Origin: Roseinatronobacter ekhonensis
GTDB lineage: Bacteria > Pseudomonadota > Alphaproteobacteria > Rhodobacterales > Rhodobacteraceae
Reading direction: 5' to 3'
DNA length: 64,000 bases
Assembly: GCF_900499075.1 (NCBI RefSeq)
Contig: NZ_UIHC01000005.1
Location: forward strand, 62,001 to 126,000
Below are positions 53,648-63,984 of this stretch, in pieces; positions within the stretch are counted from its first letter, which is position 1, and the number at the start of each line of letters is the position of its first letter. The notes below the pieces were generated by a model. That model ran no database searches. It was not told the origin of the DNA and saw nothing but the letters and a program-made list of their open reading frames with translations. The position numbers and the translations under genes were made by a program.

Positions 53648-54553
53648 TTAACGCCCGCCCAGTTGCACCAGCACCGCGCCCATCGCGATCATCACCATCA
53701 GCGCCAGTTTGCGCGGGCCGACGCGTTCCTTCAGGATGAACCAGCCGATCAGCGCCGCAAACACGGTCGAGGTTTCGCGCAGCACCGCAGATTCGCCTAC
53801 GCGGCCAACCAACGTGGCGAGCATTACACCGCCGAAGCTGACATAGGCGATCATGCCGCCCGCCAGCCCGCGCAAGGCCAGCGGCCATGGGGCAGGCGCG
53901 TTGGGCATATGACGGTAACGCCACAGGCCGATCAAAGCGAAATCAATAGAGCTGAACAGGAAGAACCACACCAGAAACCGCAACGGATCGCCCGACAGCC
54001 GGATCGCCCAAGCGTCATAGGTGGTGTAGGCCGCGACCAGCGCGCCGCCCGCCATGGCCCAGAGCAAGCCCAGTTTCAGCGCCCGCAGGTCCAGCGTCTC
54101 TTCCGAAAGATTGCGCAGCGCCAGCAGCAAGATACCACCGGACAGCAGCCCGACGCCCAGCCATTGCACTGGACCATAGCTTTCGCCAAAGACGGCCATC
54201 GCGGCCAGCACCGTCACAATCGGCCCAGTGCCGCGCACCACGGGGTAAACCACCGTATAGGCAGCGCGCTCGTAGGCCAGCGCCATGGTCAGCTTGTAAA
54301 AGAAATGAACTGCGACCACGCTGAGCAGGACAGGCCACATCTCGGGCGAGGGCAGTCCGGCCCAGAACGCGACAAGCGGCAGCGACAAAGCCACCGTCGC
54401 CCCATCTATCGCGCCCCGCGTCAACCAAGGGTCATGCGCACCCTTTTGCAACGCGCCGAATGCGGCGTGCGACACCGCAGAGACCAGCGCAAGCACCGTG
54501 GCCAGCCGCGCGCCCTCTGGCGTGCCCACCAGCGATAACAGCCAGTCGGTCAT
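53648..54553 (-). CDS. EamA family (DMT) transporter
   Basis: A 301-aa membrane protein with ten predicted hydrophobic segments in two EamA repeats. VYPVVRGTGPIVTVLAAMAVFGE marks the end of the first repeat (cited by part YPVVRGTGPIVTVLA) and RETSTVFAALIGWFILKERVG the end of the second. Family members export amino acids, metabolites or drugs; the substrate is not known. It converges with sbtB. Confidence 0.88.
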   Translation of the reverse strand: MTDWLLSLVGTPEGARLATVLALVSAVSHAAFGALQKGAHDPWLTRGAIDGATVALSLPLVAFWAGLPSPEMWPVLLSVVAVHFFYKLTMALAYERAAYTVVYPVVRGTGPIVTVLAAMAVFGESYGPVQWLGVGLLSGGILLLALRNLSEETLDLRALKLGLLWAMAGGALVAAYTTYDAWAIRLSGDPLRFLVWFFLFSSIDFALIGLWRYRHMPNAPAPWPLALRGLAGGMIAYVSFGGVMLATLVGRVGESAVLRETSTVFAALIGWFILKERVGPRKLALMVMIAMGAVLVQLGGR

Positions 54554-54617
54554 GCGCCGGCCCGCCCCATTTAGTTAACATGTGAGCGGTTTACGCGCGC
54601 GCCGGGGCGATGGCAAG

Positions 54618-54932
54618 TCAGCTCTTGCGCGCAGCCTTTTCGTCCAGCCCGGACTGGCCCTCGCGGCGGGACAATTCGGCCTCGATCTCTGCCAAGCTCA
54701 CGTCCCGCGCGGCGCACATCACCAGCAGATGATACAGCACATCCGCCGCTTCAGCGGTCAGGCGCGTGCGGTCGCCCTTCACGGCTTCGATTACGGCTTC
54801 AACCGCCTCTTCGCCGAATTTCTCGGCGCATTTTTCCGGCCCCTTCGCCAGCAGCTTTGCCGTCCATGACCCGTCGGGGTCAGCGCCCTTGCGCGCCGCG
54901 ATGGTCGCGGCCAACCGGTCCAACGCGCTCAT
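54618..54932 (-). CDS. hisE: Phosphoribosyl-ATP diphosphatase
   Basis: A 104-aa enzyme of histidine biosynthesis that removes diphosphate from phosphoribosyl-ATP. [28 protein letters not shown] holds the MazG-like acidic metal site (cited by [15 protein letters not shown]), and [13 protein letters not shown] the second. Length is normal for the free-standing form. Its start overlaps the hisF stop by four bases (ATGA). Confidence 0.95.
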   Translation of the reverse strand: MSALDRLAATIAARKGADPDGSWTAKLLAKGPEKCAEKFGEEAVEAVIEAVKGDRTRLTAEAADVLYHLLVMCAARDVSLAEIEAELSRREGQSGLDEKAARKS

Positions 54933-55690
54933 GACAACCTCATCGGGATACCGGCAGCGGCCATGTGGTCCTTGGCCTGCCCGATGGTGAATTCGCCGAA
55001 ATGGAATATGCTCGCGGCCAGAACTGCGCTTGCGCCGCCAACCGTCACACCCTCGACCAGATGGTCCAAGTTCCCCACCCCGCCAGAGGCTATGACCGGC
55101 ACGGCCACCGCGTCGACAATTGCGCGGGTCAGCGGCAGGTTGAAACCTGCGCGCGTTCCATCGCGGTCCATGCTGGTCAGCAGGATTTCCCCTGCCCCCT
55201 TCGCCGCAACAGTGCGGGCAAACTCCACCGCATCAATCCCTGTCGGCTTGCGCCCTCCATGGGTGAAAATCTCCCACTTACCGGGGCTGACGGTCTTGGC
55301 ATCAATCGCCACAACAATGCACTGGCTGCCGAACCGGTCCGCCGCACGGGCCACCACATCGGGGTCGGCCACGGCCGCGGAATTGAAACTGACCTTATCC
55401 GCCCCCGCCAACAGCAAAGCGCGCACATCCTCAGACGTGCGCACGCCCCCGCCCACGGTCAGCGGCATGAAGCATTGCTCTGCCGTGCGCGTGACCAGAT
55501 CGAACATCGTGCCCCGGTTTTCATGCGTGGCGTGAATATCCAGAAAGCACAGCTCATCCGCACCCGCCACATCATAGGCGCGCGCGGCTTCCACCGGGTC
55601 GCCCGCATCGCGCAGGTCCACGAAATTGACGCCTTTGACAACACGGCCATCGGCCACGTCCAGACAGGGTATGACACGGGTTTTCAACAT
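54929..55690 (-). CDS. hisF: Imidazole glycerol phosphate synthase subunit HisF
   Basis: A 253-aa TIM-barrel cyclase of histidine biosynthesis. [20 protein letters not shown] contains catalytic Asp11; VVAIDAKTV the second Asp, near residue 130; and [14 protein letters not shown] is typical. ATG at 55690 is used; the open frame upstream runs into the prfC promoter region. The partner hisH is not in the window. It overlaps hisE and diverges from prfC. Confidence 0.97.
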   Translation of the reverse strand: MLKTRVIPCLDVADGRVVKGVNFVDLRDAGDPVEAARAYDVAGADELCFLDIHATHENRGTMFDLVTRTAEQCFMPLTVGGGVRTSEDVRALLLAGADKVSFNSAAVADPDVVARAADRFGSQCIVVAIDAKTVSPGKWEIFTHGGRKPTGIDAVEFARTVAAKGAGEILLTSMDRDGTRAGFNLPLTRAIVDAVAVPVIASGGVGNLDHLVEGVTVGGASAVLAASIFHFGEFTIGQAKDHMAAAGIPMRLS

Positions 55691-55779
55691 GGCTCCGTCA
55701 TAGACCGACCCCGGCGCGTGCGAAAGGGCCTTTCGCGCGGGTGCTTGTCTTGGCACGCGGGCCACGCTATGCGCGGGGC

Positions 55780-57387
55780 ATGCTGGACCAAAACACAAAT
55801 CGCCCCGAATTGCCGTCCGAGATTGCGCGGCGCCGCACCTTTGCAATCATCTCGCACCCTGATGCGGGCAAAACCACGCTGACCGAGAAATTCCTTCTGT
55901 TCGGCGGCGCGATCCAGATGGCGGGCCAGGTGCGCGCCAAGGGCGAAGCGCGGCGCACGCGATCCGATTTCATGCAGATGGAAAAGGATCGTGGTATTTC
56001 GGTTTCGGCCTCTGCGATGTCCTTCGATTTCGCCAAGTATCGCTACAATCTGGTCGATACGCCCGGCCACTCGGATTTCTCCGAGGATACCTACCGCACC
56101 CTGACCGCCGTGGATGCCGCGATCATGGTGATTGACGGGGCGAAAGGCGTCGAAAGCCAGACCCGCAAACTGTTCGAGGTTTGCCGCCTGCGCGACCTGC
56201 CCATCCTGACCTTTTGCAACAAAATGGACCGGGAAAGCCGCGACACGTTCGATATTATTGACGAAATCCAACAAAACCTTGCGATTGATGTCACGCCTGC
56301 AAGCTGGCCCATCGGCGTCGGGTCGGATTTCCTAGGCTGCTACGACCTAATCAACGACCGGCTGGAATTGATGGACCGCGCAGACCGCAACAAACGCGGT
56401 GAAAGCGTGGTTCTGAACGGGCTGGACGACCCGCTGATGGAAAAACACATCCCCGCTGCGCAACTGGAACAGTTGCGCGAAGAGGTCGCGATGGCGCGCG
56501 AATTGCTGCCTGCGTTGGACCCGCAATCGGTTCTGGAAGGGCACCTTTCGCCAATTTGGTTTGGCTCTGCGATCAATTCCTTCGGGGTGAAAGAGTTGAT
56601 GGAGGGGATCGCCGCTTATGCTCCGCAGCCACAAATTTTGCGGGCTGAAAGCCGTCAGGTTGCACCAGAGGAAAGCAAAGTCACGGGCTTTGTGTTCAAG
56701 GTCCAGGCGAATATGGACCCGAAGCACCGCGACCGGGTGGCGTTCGTACGGCTGGCCTCGGGACATTTCGAGCGTGGCATGAAGTTGCTGCATGTCCGCT
56801 CGAAGAAACAGATGGCAGTGGCGAACCCGGTGCTGTTTCTGGCCGCCGACCGAGAAGTGACAGAAGAGGCGTGGGCTGGCGACATTATCGGCATCCCGAA
56901 CCACGGCCAGTTGCGCATTGGCGACGCGCTAACCGAAGGCGAGGCGCTCCGTTTTACCGGCATCCCGTCTTTCGCGCCTGAATTGCTGCAAGCCTGCCGC
57001 GCGGGTGACCCGCTAAAGGCAAAGCATCTGGACAAGGCACTGTTGCAATTCGCCGAGGAAGGGGCGGCCAAGGTGTTCAAACCCGCCTTCGGGTCAGGGT
57101 TTGTCGTAGGCGTGGTCGGCCAGTTGCAATTCGAGGTTTTGGCAAGCCGCATCGAGATGGAATACGGATTGCCCGTGCGGTTCGAGCCGTCTCAATTCAC
57201 GTCAGCCCGTTGGGTTCAGGGCAGTCAGGCCGCTGTCGATGCCTTCGCTGCGGCCAATAAGCAACATATGGCAACCGACAGTGACGGTGACCCTGTCTTT
57301 ATGACGCGTTTACAATGGGATATCGACCGCGTGGCGCGCGACTATCCCGATGTGAAACTGACGGCGACAAAAGAGATGCTGGTCTGA
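55780..57387 (+). CDS. prfC: Peptide chain release factor 3
   Basis: A 535-aa GTPase that recycles RF1 and RF2 after translation termination. [19 protein letters not shown] is the P-loop, [22 protein letters not shown] the G3 motif (part [16 protein letters not shown]), and NKMDRESRD the G4 motif. The later domains II and III include [19 protein letters not shown] and [17 protein letters not shown]. The start at 55780 ([18 protein letters not shown]) is preferred to the open frame before it. It converges with lexA. Confidence 0.97.
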   Translation: MLDQNTNRPELPSEIARRRTFAIISHPDAGKTTLTEKFLLFGGAIQMAGQVRAKGEARRTRSDFMQMEKDRGISVSASAMSFDFAKYRYNLVDTPGHSDFSEDTYRTLTAVDAAIMVIDGAKGVESQTRKLFEVCRLRDLPILTFCNKMDRESRDTFDIIDEIQQNLAIDVTPASWPIGVGSDFLGCYDLINDRLELMDRADRNKRGESVVLNGLDDPLMEKHIPAAQLEQLREEVAMARELLPALDPQSVLEGHLSPIWFGSAINSFGVKELMEGIAAYAPQPQILRAESRQVAPEESKVTGFVFKVQANMDPKHRDRVAFVRLASGHFERGMKLLHVRSKKQMAVANPVLFLAADREVTEEAWAGDIIGIPNHGQLRIGDALTEGEALRFTGIPSFAPELLQACRAGDPLKAKHLDKALLQFAEEGAAKVFKPAFGSGFVVGVVGQLQFEVLASRIEMEYGLPVRFEPSQFTSARWVQGSQAAVDAFAAANKQHMATDSDGDPVFMTRLQWDIDRVARDYPDVKLTATKEMLV

Positions 57388-57507
57388 TCGGATATGCTGG
57401 CCGCGCCGCAGCCAACGCCTGACCGCGCGTCCAGCAAAGACGCCAAGTCATTGCAATGCCAGCATTCCCGCAGCCAGTGCAATAAACATCGGCTCGTGCC
57501 ACGCTTG

Positions 57508-58200
57508 CTAGTATGACCGGATCAAGCCGACAAGACGCCCCTGCACCTTCACCCGCGATGCTGGCAGCAAGCGGGTTTCATAGGCAGGGTTCGCCGCTTC
57601 CAGCGCGATCATGCCTTCCTGCTTGCGGAACCGTTTCAGCGTCGCTTCCAGATCATCAACCAAGGCGACGACGATATCGCCATTATCGGCTGTCGTCTGC
57701 TCACGGATCACAACGATGTCGCCATCGTTGATGCCAAGGTCAATCATCGAGTCGCCCTGCACTTCCAGCGCGTAATGCTCACCGCGCCCCGAGAGCATTG
57801 CACCTGGAACGGCAATATCGCGCATGGGTTCGCTGATTGCTTCGATCGGGGTGCCTGCGGCAATGCGGCCCATGACCGGCAGGGTCAAAGACGCCGCTTC
57901 GACCGGCATGGCCTGCACCGGCTGTGCCGGCTTGGACGAACCACCGCCATCAATGACCTGTGCTTCGAACCCTGTTTTGCCCAGCGCATCGGGCAATTTC
58001 AGCACTTCGATGGCGCGGGCCCGGTGCGGCAGGCGCCGGATAAAGCCGCGCTCTTCCAGTGCCGTTATCAGCCGGTGGATGCCGGATTTCGAGCGCAGGT
58101 CGAGCGCGTCTTTCATCTCGTCAAATGACGGCGCAACACCGTCTTTTTCCATCCGCGTATGGATAAGTTTTAGCAATTCGATCTGCTTGCGTGTCAGCAT
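57508..58200 (-). CDS. lexA: LexA repressor
   Basis: A 230-aa SOS repressor. The N-terminal winged helix ([37 protein letters not shown]) binds DNA; the C-terminal peptidase domain has the self-cleavage site A115-G116 (IAAGTP), Ser151 ([12 protein letters not shown]) and Lys189 (LEATLKRFR). It is preceded by its own operator, GTTC-N7-GTTC at 58235-58249, so it is autoregulated. It is last in the trpG-trpD-trpC-moaC-moeA-lexA run. Confidence 0.97.
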   Translation of the reverse strand: MLTRKQIELLKLIHTRMEKDGVAPSFDEMKDALDLRSKSGIHRLITALEERGFIRRLPHRARAIEVLKLPDALGKTGFEAQVIDGGGSSKPAQPVQAMPVEAASLTLPVMGRIAAGTPIEAISEPMRDIAVPGAMLSGRGEHYALEVQGDSMIDLGINDGDIVVIREQTTADNGDIVVALVDDLEATLKRFRKQEGMIALEAANPAYETRLLPASRVKVQGRLVGLIRSY

Positions 58201-58234
58201 TTAGCTGCCTTTCGACGTGACCCATCCAATCTAT

Positions 58235-58249
58235 GTTCTAACTCTGTTC
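58235..58249 (-). promoter_or_regulatory. LexA operator (SOS box) upstream of lexA
   Basis: GTTC-TAACTCT-GTTC is a perfect match to the known alphaproteobacterial direct-repeat box GTTC-N7-GTTC. It lies 35 bases before the lexA start, in the short gap behind moeA, so lexA has its own damage-inducible promoter even though it follows other genes. Confidence 0.85.
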
Positions 58250-58252
58250 ACG

Positions 58253-59431
58253 TCACAGGTCAAGCGCGATATACCGCATTTGTTCACCCTCTCGGCGCGG
58301 CCCGTCATGGGCCGGGCGCACCAGCAGCGCGTTGGCTTGCGCAAGAAGCGATAGTAGCGCGCTATCCTGACTGGGAACCGGCTCTATGCTGCGCCCGGGG
58401 CCAAGCGTCGCCCGCATGTAATGCGCGCGCGGGCCATTTTGGGGCAGATCGCACGCCAGCGCGGCGCTTGCGGTGGGCAGCGGGTATTGGCCAAGCCCTT
58501 GCAAGGCCCGCAAGGCGGGACGCATGAACAGATGCGCGCACACTATGGAGGAGACGGGGTTGCCTGGTAGCCCCAGCAGCATGGCCCGCCCCAGCCGCCC
58601 CGCCATTAGCGGTTTGCCGGGGCGCAGCGCAACCTTGTAGAAGGCGCGCTCGGCCCCCAGCGCATCGGCCACCGGCCCGACAAGGTCGTGATCCCCGACC
58701 GATGCACCACCTATGGTCACGATCATATCCGCGCCTTGGGCCAGATCGAACACGGTGCGCAAGCTGGCTTCTGTGTCGCGGGCGATGGGCAGAATGCGGG
58801 CGGTCGCGCCCTCTGCCTCTGCCATGGCTTTGAGCGCAAAAGCATTCGATGCGATGATCTGGTCGGCGCGGGGGTTTTCACCGGGCATCACCAACTCATC
58901 GCCGGTGGCAATGATCGCCACATCGGGGCGGCGCGATACGGTCACGTCCGCACAGTTCATCGACGCGATCAGCCCCAGATCGACCCCGCGCAAGCGGCGC
59001 GGTGCACTGAGCTGGTCGCCCGCACGAAAGTCCTGTCCTTGCGGGCGGATGTTCGGCCCGTCGCCCAGACTGTCCAGCAGTATGATCGTGTCGCCATCGC
59101 GCGCCACATCTTCCTGAATGACAACATGGGTCGCGCCCTCGGGCACAGGCGCGCCGGTGAAAATGCGCACGGCCTGACCCGTGCTGACACGCCCGTCGAA
59201 GGCATGCCCTGCCGCCGCTTCGCCGATCACGGCAAAGCTCTGGCCCCCGGCAACCGGCCCCGCGACCGCGTAGCCATCCATGGCGGATGCAGCGAAGGGC
59301 GGCTGGTCGCGCTTGGCGCGCACTGGCGCACGCAACACCCGACCCGCCGCATGGGCCAGCGCCACATCCTCGGTCGGCATCGGGTCGGTCAGGGCAAAAA
59401 CCTGTGCCAGAGCCTCTTCGACAGTGATCAT
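58253..59431 (-). CDS. moeA: Molybdopterin molybdotransferase MoeA (gephyrin-like)
   Basis: A 392-aa enzyme that inserts molybdate into adenylated molybdopterin. [15 protein letters not shown] is the N-terminal motif, [17 protein letters not shown] and [18 protein letters not shown] the central ones, and [18 protein letters not shown] is the MoeA signature. Its start overlaps moaC by four bases, so the two molybdenum cofactor genes are coupled and transcribed with the tryptophan genes. Confidence 0.96.
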   Translation of the reverse strand: MITVEEALAQVFALTDPMPTEDVALAHAAGRVLRAPVRAKRDQPPFAASAMDGYAVAGPVAGGQSFAVIGEAAAGHAFDGRVSTGQAVRIFTGAPVPEGATHVVIQEDVARDGDTIILLDSLGDGPNIRPQGQDFRAGDQLSAPRRLRGVDLGLIASMNCADVTVSRRPDVAIIATGDELVMPGENPRADQIIASNAFALKAMAEAEGATARILPIARDTEASLRTVFDLAQGADMIVTIGGASVGDHDLVGPVADALGAERAFYKVALRPGKPLMAGRLGRAMLLGLPGNPVSSIVCAHLFMRPALRALQGLGQYPLPTASAALACDLPQNGPRAHYMRATLGPGRSIEPVPSQDSALLSLLAQANALLVRPAHDGPRREGEQMRYIALDL

Positions 59432-59907
59432 GCGCCAGCCTCATAGCGGCCCGATTTGCCGCCGTCTTTCAGCACCACTTGAGTGTCGATTATGCGCATG
59501 GATTTCTCGGCGGCCTTGAGCATATCGTATACCGTCAGCGCGGCAACCGAAGCCGCTGTCAGTGCTTCCATCTCGACCCCGGTCTGGCCGGTGGTGCGCA
59601 CCTCGGCGCGGATACGAATGCCGGGTAGGGTTTCATCCACCATCAGATCGACCGCGACCTTGCTGATGGGCAACGGATGGCACAGCGGGATCAGCTCGGC
59701 GCAGCGCTTCGCACCCATGATACCCGCAAGCCGCGCCACGCCAAGAACATCGCCCTTCTTGGCGCGTTTCTCTGTGACAAGCGCCAAGGTTTCGGGCTGC
59801 ATCTGCACGGCGCTGGTGGCCACAGCCATCCGCGCGGTCACGTCCTTGTCGGACACATCGACCATATGCGCATGGCCTTGATCATCGAAATGGGTCAGCT
59901 TGGCCAT
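59428..59907 (-). CDS. moaC: Cyclic pyranopterin monophosphate synthase MoaC
   Basis: A 159-aa enzyme of the first molybdenum cofactor step. [17 protein letters not shown] is the N-terminus, [17 protein letters not shown] the central active-site part, and [23 protein letters not shown] the C-terminal (cited by [20 protein letters not shown]). The open frame to 59967 is not conserved and ATG at 59907 is taken. It begins one base after the trpC stop. The partner moaA is absent from the window. Confidence 0.96.
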   Translation of the reverse strand: MAKLTHFDDQGHAHMVDVSDKDVTARMAVATSAVQMQPETLALVTEKRAKKGDVLGVARLAGIMGAKRCAELIPLCHPLPISKVAVDLMVDETLPGIRIRAEVRTTGQTGVEMEALTAASVAALTVYDMLKAAEKSMRIIDTQVVLKDGGKSGRYEAGA

Positions 59908-59908
59908 G

Positions 59909-60715
59909 TCAGACCTCTGCCATGACAGGATTGGCCAATAGCGTGGCGGTCGCGCCCGCCACGTCATCCTGCCGCATCAGGCTTTCGCCAATCAGGAAGC
60001 TGCGCGCGCCGATGCGGGCCATCTCGGCAAGGTCGGCCGGGGTAAAGAGCCCGCTTTCACAGACCAGCAGGCGGTCATCCGGCACCATCGGGGCCAGTGC
60101 GCGCGTGGTCTCCAGCGTGACCTCGAAGGTTTTGAGATTGCGGTTGTTTATGCCCAGAAGCGGGGATTTCAGACGCAAAGCGCGCTCCAATTCGGCGGCA
60201 TCATGCACTTCGATCAGAACGTCCATGCCCCAGTCAATGGCCGCGTCCTCCAGCTCTGCCGCCTGCGCATCGCTGACCGAGGCCATGATGATCAGGATAC
60301 AGTCGGCATTCAGCGCGCGGGCTTCGGCCACTTGGTAGGTGTCATAGATGAAATCCTTGCGCAGCGCGGGCAGATCGCAGGCTGCACGCGCTTGCACAAG
60401 AAAATCGTCTGCACCCTGAAAGCTGGGCGTATCCGTCAGCACGCTCAAGCAGGTTGCGCCGCCTTTTGCATAGGCTCGGGCCAGTGCAGGCGGGTCGAAA
60501 TCAGGGCGGATCAAACCCTTGGACGGGCTGGCTTTCTTGATCTCGGCAATCAGCCCGTAGCCGGTGGCCTCTGCCGCGCGCAGGGCCGCTGCAAAGCCAC
60601 GCGGGGCGCTGGCCGCTTTCGCCGCCGCTTCGACCTGCGAGGTGGGGCGCACGGCCTTGCGATGGGCGATCTCTTCCAGCTTGTACGCTTTGATCTTGTC
60701 CAGAATATCGGACAT
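59909..60715 (-). CDS. trpC: Indole-3-glycerol phosphate synthase
   Basis: A 268-aa TIM-barrel enzyme of tryptophan synthesis. [19 protein letters not shown] holds the catalytic Lys/Glu region, [20 protein letters not shown] the middle, and [19 protein letters not shown] the C-terminal barrel part with [12 protein letters not shown]. Start [16 protein letters not shown] at 60715 fits the family. It is 14 bases behind trpD. Confidence 0.97.
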   Translation of the reverse strand: MSDILDKIKAYKLEEIAHRKAVRPTSQVEAAAKAASAPRGFAAALRAAEATGYGLIAEIKKASPSKGLIRPDFDPPALARAYAKGGATCLSVLTDTPSFQGADDFLVQARAACDLPALRKDFIYDTYQVAEARALNADCILIIMASVSDAQAAELEDAAIDWGMDVLIEVHDAAELERALRLKSPLLGINNRNLKTFEVTLETTRALAPMVPDDRLLVCESGLFTPADLAEMARIGARSFLIGESLMRQDDVAGATATLLANPVMAEV

Positions 60716-60729
60716 GTCCGCTCCTTCGT

Positions 60730-61752
60730 TCAGGTTTTGGCGGGGCTGATGCGGGCCAAGGCCTGCACCGCGCCCATCGCCGCGCCGCTTTCGATGCTCA
60801 TGCGCGCCATTTCCACCCCTTCCGGCAAGGTTGTCGCTTTGTCCGCAACCACCAAGGCCGCGGCGGCGTTCAGCAACACCGCATCACGGTAAGCCGGGCG
60901 CCCTTCGCCCTCCAGCAGCGCCGACAGTTCCTGCGCGTTCTGCTCGGGGCTGCCGCCGATCAGATCCTCGAACGGATGCACGGGCAGTCCAGCTTCATCC
61001 GGGCGCAGGGTGAAGGCGCGCAATTCGCCATTTTCCAAAGCGACCACTTCAGAGGGTGCGGCAATCGACAGCTCATCGGTGCCATCGCCGCCATGCACAA
61101 GCCAAGCGCGGTCGGACCCAAGCGCGCGCAGGGTTTCGGCCATCGGGCGCAACAATGCAGGCGAGAACGCGCCCGTCAACTGCCGCTTGACCCCCGCAGG
61201 GTTGGTCAGCGGACCAAGAATATTGAAAATGGTGCGGGTGCCCAATTCCATGCGGATCGGCCCGACATGGCGCATGGCAGGGTGGTGCATGGGCGCCATC
61301 ATGAAGCCGATGCCCGCCTCTGCCAGCCCGCGCTCGACCACATCGGGGCCGACCATCACATCAATGCCCAAAGCGCCCAGCGCATCCGCCGCGCCCGATT
61401 TGGACGACAGGTTGCGGTTGCCGTGCTTGGCCACCGCCACGCCCGCGCCCGCGACCACGAAGGCCGTCGCGGTCGAGATGTTCAGCGTGCCCTTGCCGTC
61501 GCCGCCGGTGCCGACGATGTCCATCGCGCCCGATGGCGCGCGCACCGGCAGGCATTTGGCGCGCATCACGCTGGCGGCGGCGGCGTATTCATCAACCACC
61601 TCGCCGCGCGTGCGCAGCGCCATCAGAAAGCCGCCCATCTGCGCAGGCGTCGCCTGCCCCTCGAACAGCAGATTGAACGCAGATTCAGCCTGCGCGCGGG
61701 TCAATGGCCCCTCTGCGGCCAAGGCGATCAGCGGTTTGAGATCATTCATCAT
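60730..61752 (-). CDS. trpD: Anthranilate phosphoribosyltransferase
   Basis: A 340-aa enzyme of tryptophan synthesis. [19 protein letters not shown] is the PRPP-binding motif, [21 protein letters not shown] the anthranilate site, and [17 protein letters not shown] the C-terminal one. ATG at 61752 overlaps the trpG stop (ATGA); ATG at 61749 is a possible alternative. The very long open frame upstream lies over trpG. Confidence 0.96.
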   Translation of the reverse strand: MMNDLKPLIALAAEGPLTRAQAESAFNLLFEGQATPAQMGGFLMALRTRGEVVDEYAAAASVMRAKCLPVRAPSGAMDIVGTGGDGKGTLNISTATAFVVAGAGVAVAKHGNRNLSSKSGAADALGALGIDVMVGPDVVERGLAEAGIGFMMAPMHHPAMRHVGPIRMELGTRTIFNILGPLTNPAGVKRQLTGAFSPALLRPMAETLRALGSDRAWLVHGGDGTDELSIAAPSEVVALENGELRAFTLRPDEAGLPVHPFEDLIGGSPEQNAQELSALLEGEGRPAYRDAVLLNAAAALVVADKATTLPEGVEMARMSIESGAAMGAVQALARISPAKT

Positions 61753-62330
61753 GCCGCCACCTGTGTACGGTCCAGAAAGTTGCGCAACATGGCGTGACCG
61801 TGCTGAGAGCGGATGCTCTCTGGGTGGAACTGCACGCCCTCGACCGGCAATTCGCGGTGGCGCAGCCCCATGATCAGCCCGTCTTCCAGCCAGCTTGTGA
61901 CCTCCAGACAGTCGGGCAGGCTGTCGCGGTCCACCACCAGCGAATGATACCGCGTGGCCATGAGCGGCGAGGGCAGACCGGCGAACACGCCTTGGCCCGC
62001 ATGATGCATCGCGCCCAGCTTGCCATGCACGATCGACGGCGCGCGCACCACGCGGCCGCCAAAGGCCTGCCCGATGGTCTGATGGCCAAGGCAGACGCCA
62101 AGAAGCGGAATACCAGCTTCGGCGGCGGCCAATGTCAGCGGCAGGCAAATCCCCGCCTGATCGGGATCACACGGTCCCGGCGACAGAACAATCGCGGACG
62201 GGTTCAATGCCATCGCCGCCTGCACATCCAGCGCATCATTGCGGTGCACGGCGACATCAGCGCCCAGTTCCCCGAAATAATGCACCAGATTGTAGGTGAA
62301 GCTGTCGTAGTTATCTATCAGCAGCAGCAT
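61749..62330 (-). CDS. trpG: Anthranilate synthase component II (glutamine amidotransferase)
   Basis: A 193-aa glutamine amidotransferase that supplies ammonia for anthranilate. [22 protein letters not shown] starts it (part [15 protein letters not shown]), [15 protein letters not shown] carries the nucleophile Cys, and [18 protein letters not shown] the His-Glu pair. It could also serve PabB. ATG at 62330 is used. It heads the trpGDC-moaC-moeA run; trpE is not adjacent, since the upstream gene is divergent. Confidence 0.96.
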   Translation of the reverse strand: MLLLIDNYDSFTYNLVHYFGELGADVAVHRNDALDVQAAMALNPSAIVLSPGPCDPDQAGICLPLTLAAAEAGIPLLGVCLGHQTIGQAFGGRVVRAPSIVHGKLGAMHHAGQGVFAGLPSPLMATRYHSLVVDRDSLPDCLEVTSWLEDGLIMGLRHRELPVEGVQFHPESIRSQHGHAMLRNFLDRTQVAA

Positions 62331-62383
62331 GGCAGCACCTTTCCCGATCGCATGGGCGAATTCTGGCCTTACATGCCCATCCT

Positions 62384-62407
62384 GCACCGGCAAGGTCAAG
62401 CCGGTGC
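62384..62407. promoter_or_regulatory. Perfect 8-bp hairpin in the trpG upstream region
   Basis: GCACCGGC, loop AAGGTCAA, GCCGGTGC lies in the 150-base divergent region, 53 bases upstream of trpG and 73 before the deacetylase gene. It has no T-run on either strand, so it is not a plain terminator; a protein-binding palindrome or a leader structure in either transcript is possible. Confidence 0.35.
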
Positions 62408-62480
62408 GCGCCAATCCATTTGCATGGGCGGGGCGATTATGGGAAACATTTGTGAAATGGAAGGAAATGGCAGAGGTGGC

Positions 62481-63800
62481 ATGATACGGCTGAGCGGTCT
62501 GACAGGCGTTCTTGCAGGCAGTGCGCTGGCGGTGTTCGGCTTTGGCGCGAGCGTGGTCATCGCCCCGCCGGATACGGCTCAACAGCCTATGGTCGAAGAA
62601 GCCGCCTTGCCAGAGGCGACGCCACAGCCGCCCGCGTCGGACCCTCAGACGCCGGTGACGGGGGAACCCGACGCTCCAGCACCAATGCCGCAAAACCAGG
62701 CAGAGCCTTTGGACATGGCCGCGCCGCCCGAAGACGCCATGCCGGCCGACGCACCAGAGCCTGCGCCAGAAAATGATGCGCCCGAAAGCTCTGCGGCGCC
62801 GCCCGAATTGCCGCCAGAGGACAGCGCGCAGCCCGAAACGCTGGAGGCTTTGACGGGTGAAGACACGCCCCGCCTGCCCGACCCCGTGCTTCGGCCCGCG
62901 CCGGGCGGGTTGCCGGGTCAGCCGGTTCCACCGCGCAACAGCGCATTGCCAGAGACGCCGCGCGCGCCGGAACCGAACGCCGAAAACGAAGTCGCTTCAG
63001 CCGCCGACGACACACCGTCAGACGAGCCGCGCTTGCCCGGCAGGCGCGTGACCGGCCTGCCCGGCCAGTCCGCGACCCAAGTCGAACCAGTTTCGCCCGA
63101 TGACACAACAGAGGACGCCCCCCAGACCGCATTGGAGCGCAATAGCAGCTTTGACGGCACGCTCACCGGCGCGCCGCTGATGGCCGTGGTTCTGAATGAC
63201 CCCGGTTTGCCCACGCCCTTGCGCCGGTCGCTTGCGGCGCTGGAACTGCCCGTGACAATCGCCCTGAACCCGATGGACCCAAGCGCGCCACAAGCCGCCG
63301 ACATATACCGCGAGGCCGGGAAAGATGTGCTGATCCTGGCCAATGGTCTGCCCAATGGCGCGCGCGCAACGGATCTCGATGTGACCTTTGGCGCGTGGTT
63401 CGACGCCTTGCCCCAAGCCGTTGGCGTGCTGGACCTGCCGCGCGGCGGCTTTGCGCGCAACGCCAACCTGACCAACGACGTGCTGCCGCTACTCGCACGC
63501 GACGGGCACGGGTTGGTCAGTTTCGCGGGGGGCTTGTCGCGTGTGGCCAGCTCGGCGCAGAATGCGGGCGTGCCCCATGCAGAGGTGTTCCGCGTCTTGG
63601 ATGACGAAGACCAAAGCCCCTTCACCATCCGCCGCTATCTGGACCGCGCCGTCTTTCAGGCCAGCCAGATCGGCGAGGTGATCGTCTTCGGCGATGCCAC
63701 CAACGATGCGACATTGGAAGCGCTGGAAATGTGGCGCAGCGACGGGCGCATTGATCAGGTCGCCGTGGTGCCCGTGTCTGCTATTTTGCTGACACGCTGA
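62481..63800 (+). CDS. Divergent polysaccharide deacetylase family protein, membrane-tethered
   Basis: A 439-aa protein. One N-terminal membrane segment (about residues 8-29, [19 protein letters not shown]) is followed by about 180 residues rich in Pro, Ala, Asp and Glu with no predicted fold, then a domain of about 210 residues of the divergent polysaccharide deacetylase type (PF04748), with [37 protein letters not shown] and [19 protein letters not shown]. The linker would let the domain reach across the periplasm. ATG at 62481 has a ribosome binding site (AGAGG), so earlier in-frame ATGs are not used. Enzyme activity is unproven. Confidence 0.85.
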   Translation: MIRLSGLTGVLAGSALAVFGFGASVVIAPPDTAQQPMVEEAALPEATPQPPASDPQTPVTGEPDAPAPMPQNQAEPLDMAAPPEDAMPADAPEPAPENDAPESSAAPPELPPEDSAQPETLEALTGEDTPRLPDPVLRPAPGGLPGQPVPPRNSALPETPRAPEPNAENEVASAADDTPSDEPRLPGRRVTGLPGQSATQVEPVSPDDTTEDAPQTALERNSSFDGTLTGAPLMAVVLNDPGLPTPLRRSLAALELPVTIALNPMDPSAPQAADIYREAGKDVLILANGLPNGARATDLDVTFGAWFDALPQAVGVLDLPRGGFARNANLTNDVLPLLARDGHGLVSFAGGLSRVASSAQNAGVPHAEVFRVLDDEDQSPFTIRRYLDRAVFQASQIGEVIVFGDATNDATLEALEMWRSDGRIDQVAVVPVSAILLTR

Positions 63801-63984
63801 CAGGCGCTGCAATTTCCGCGATACGAAATCGACAAATGCCCTGTTTGTGTCTGTGACTTGCCGCGCGCTATTCTGCATGCCGACGGTTTCAGTCCTGCGG
63901 CATATTTCCCCCCGTTGCGGTCCTTGGAACGGCGCCCAAGATACGATACTGGACCATTGAGTTGCGCAACCAAAGGACGCCCCG

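Noticed and set aside
57388-57507. Small minus-strand peptide (13 codons) between prfC and lexA
   Set aside because: Too short, no ribosome binding site and no conserved context; the gap is a simple convergent spacer without a clear terminator.
62439-62480. Upstream in-frame ATG codons for the deacetylase gene
   Set aside because: The residues they add are polar and precede the membrane segment, and the AGAGG ribosome binding site points to ATG at 62481.
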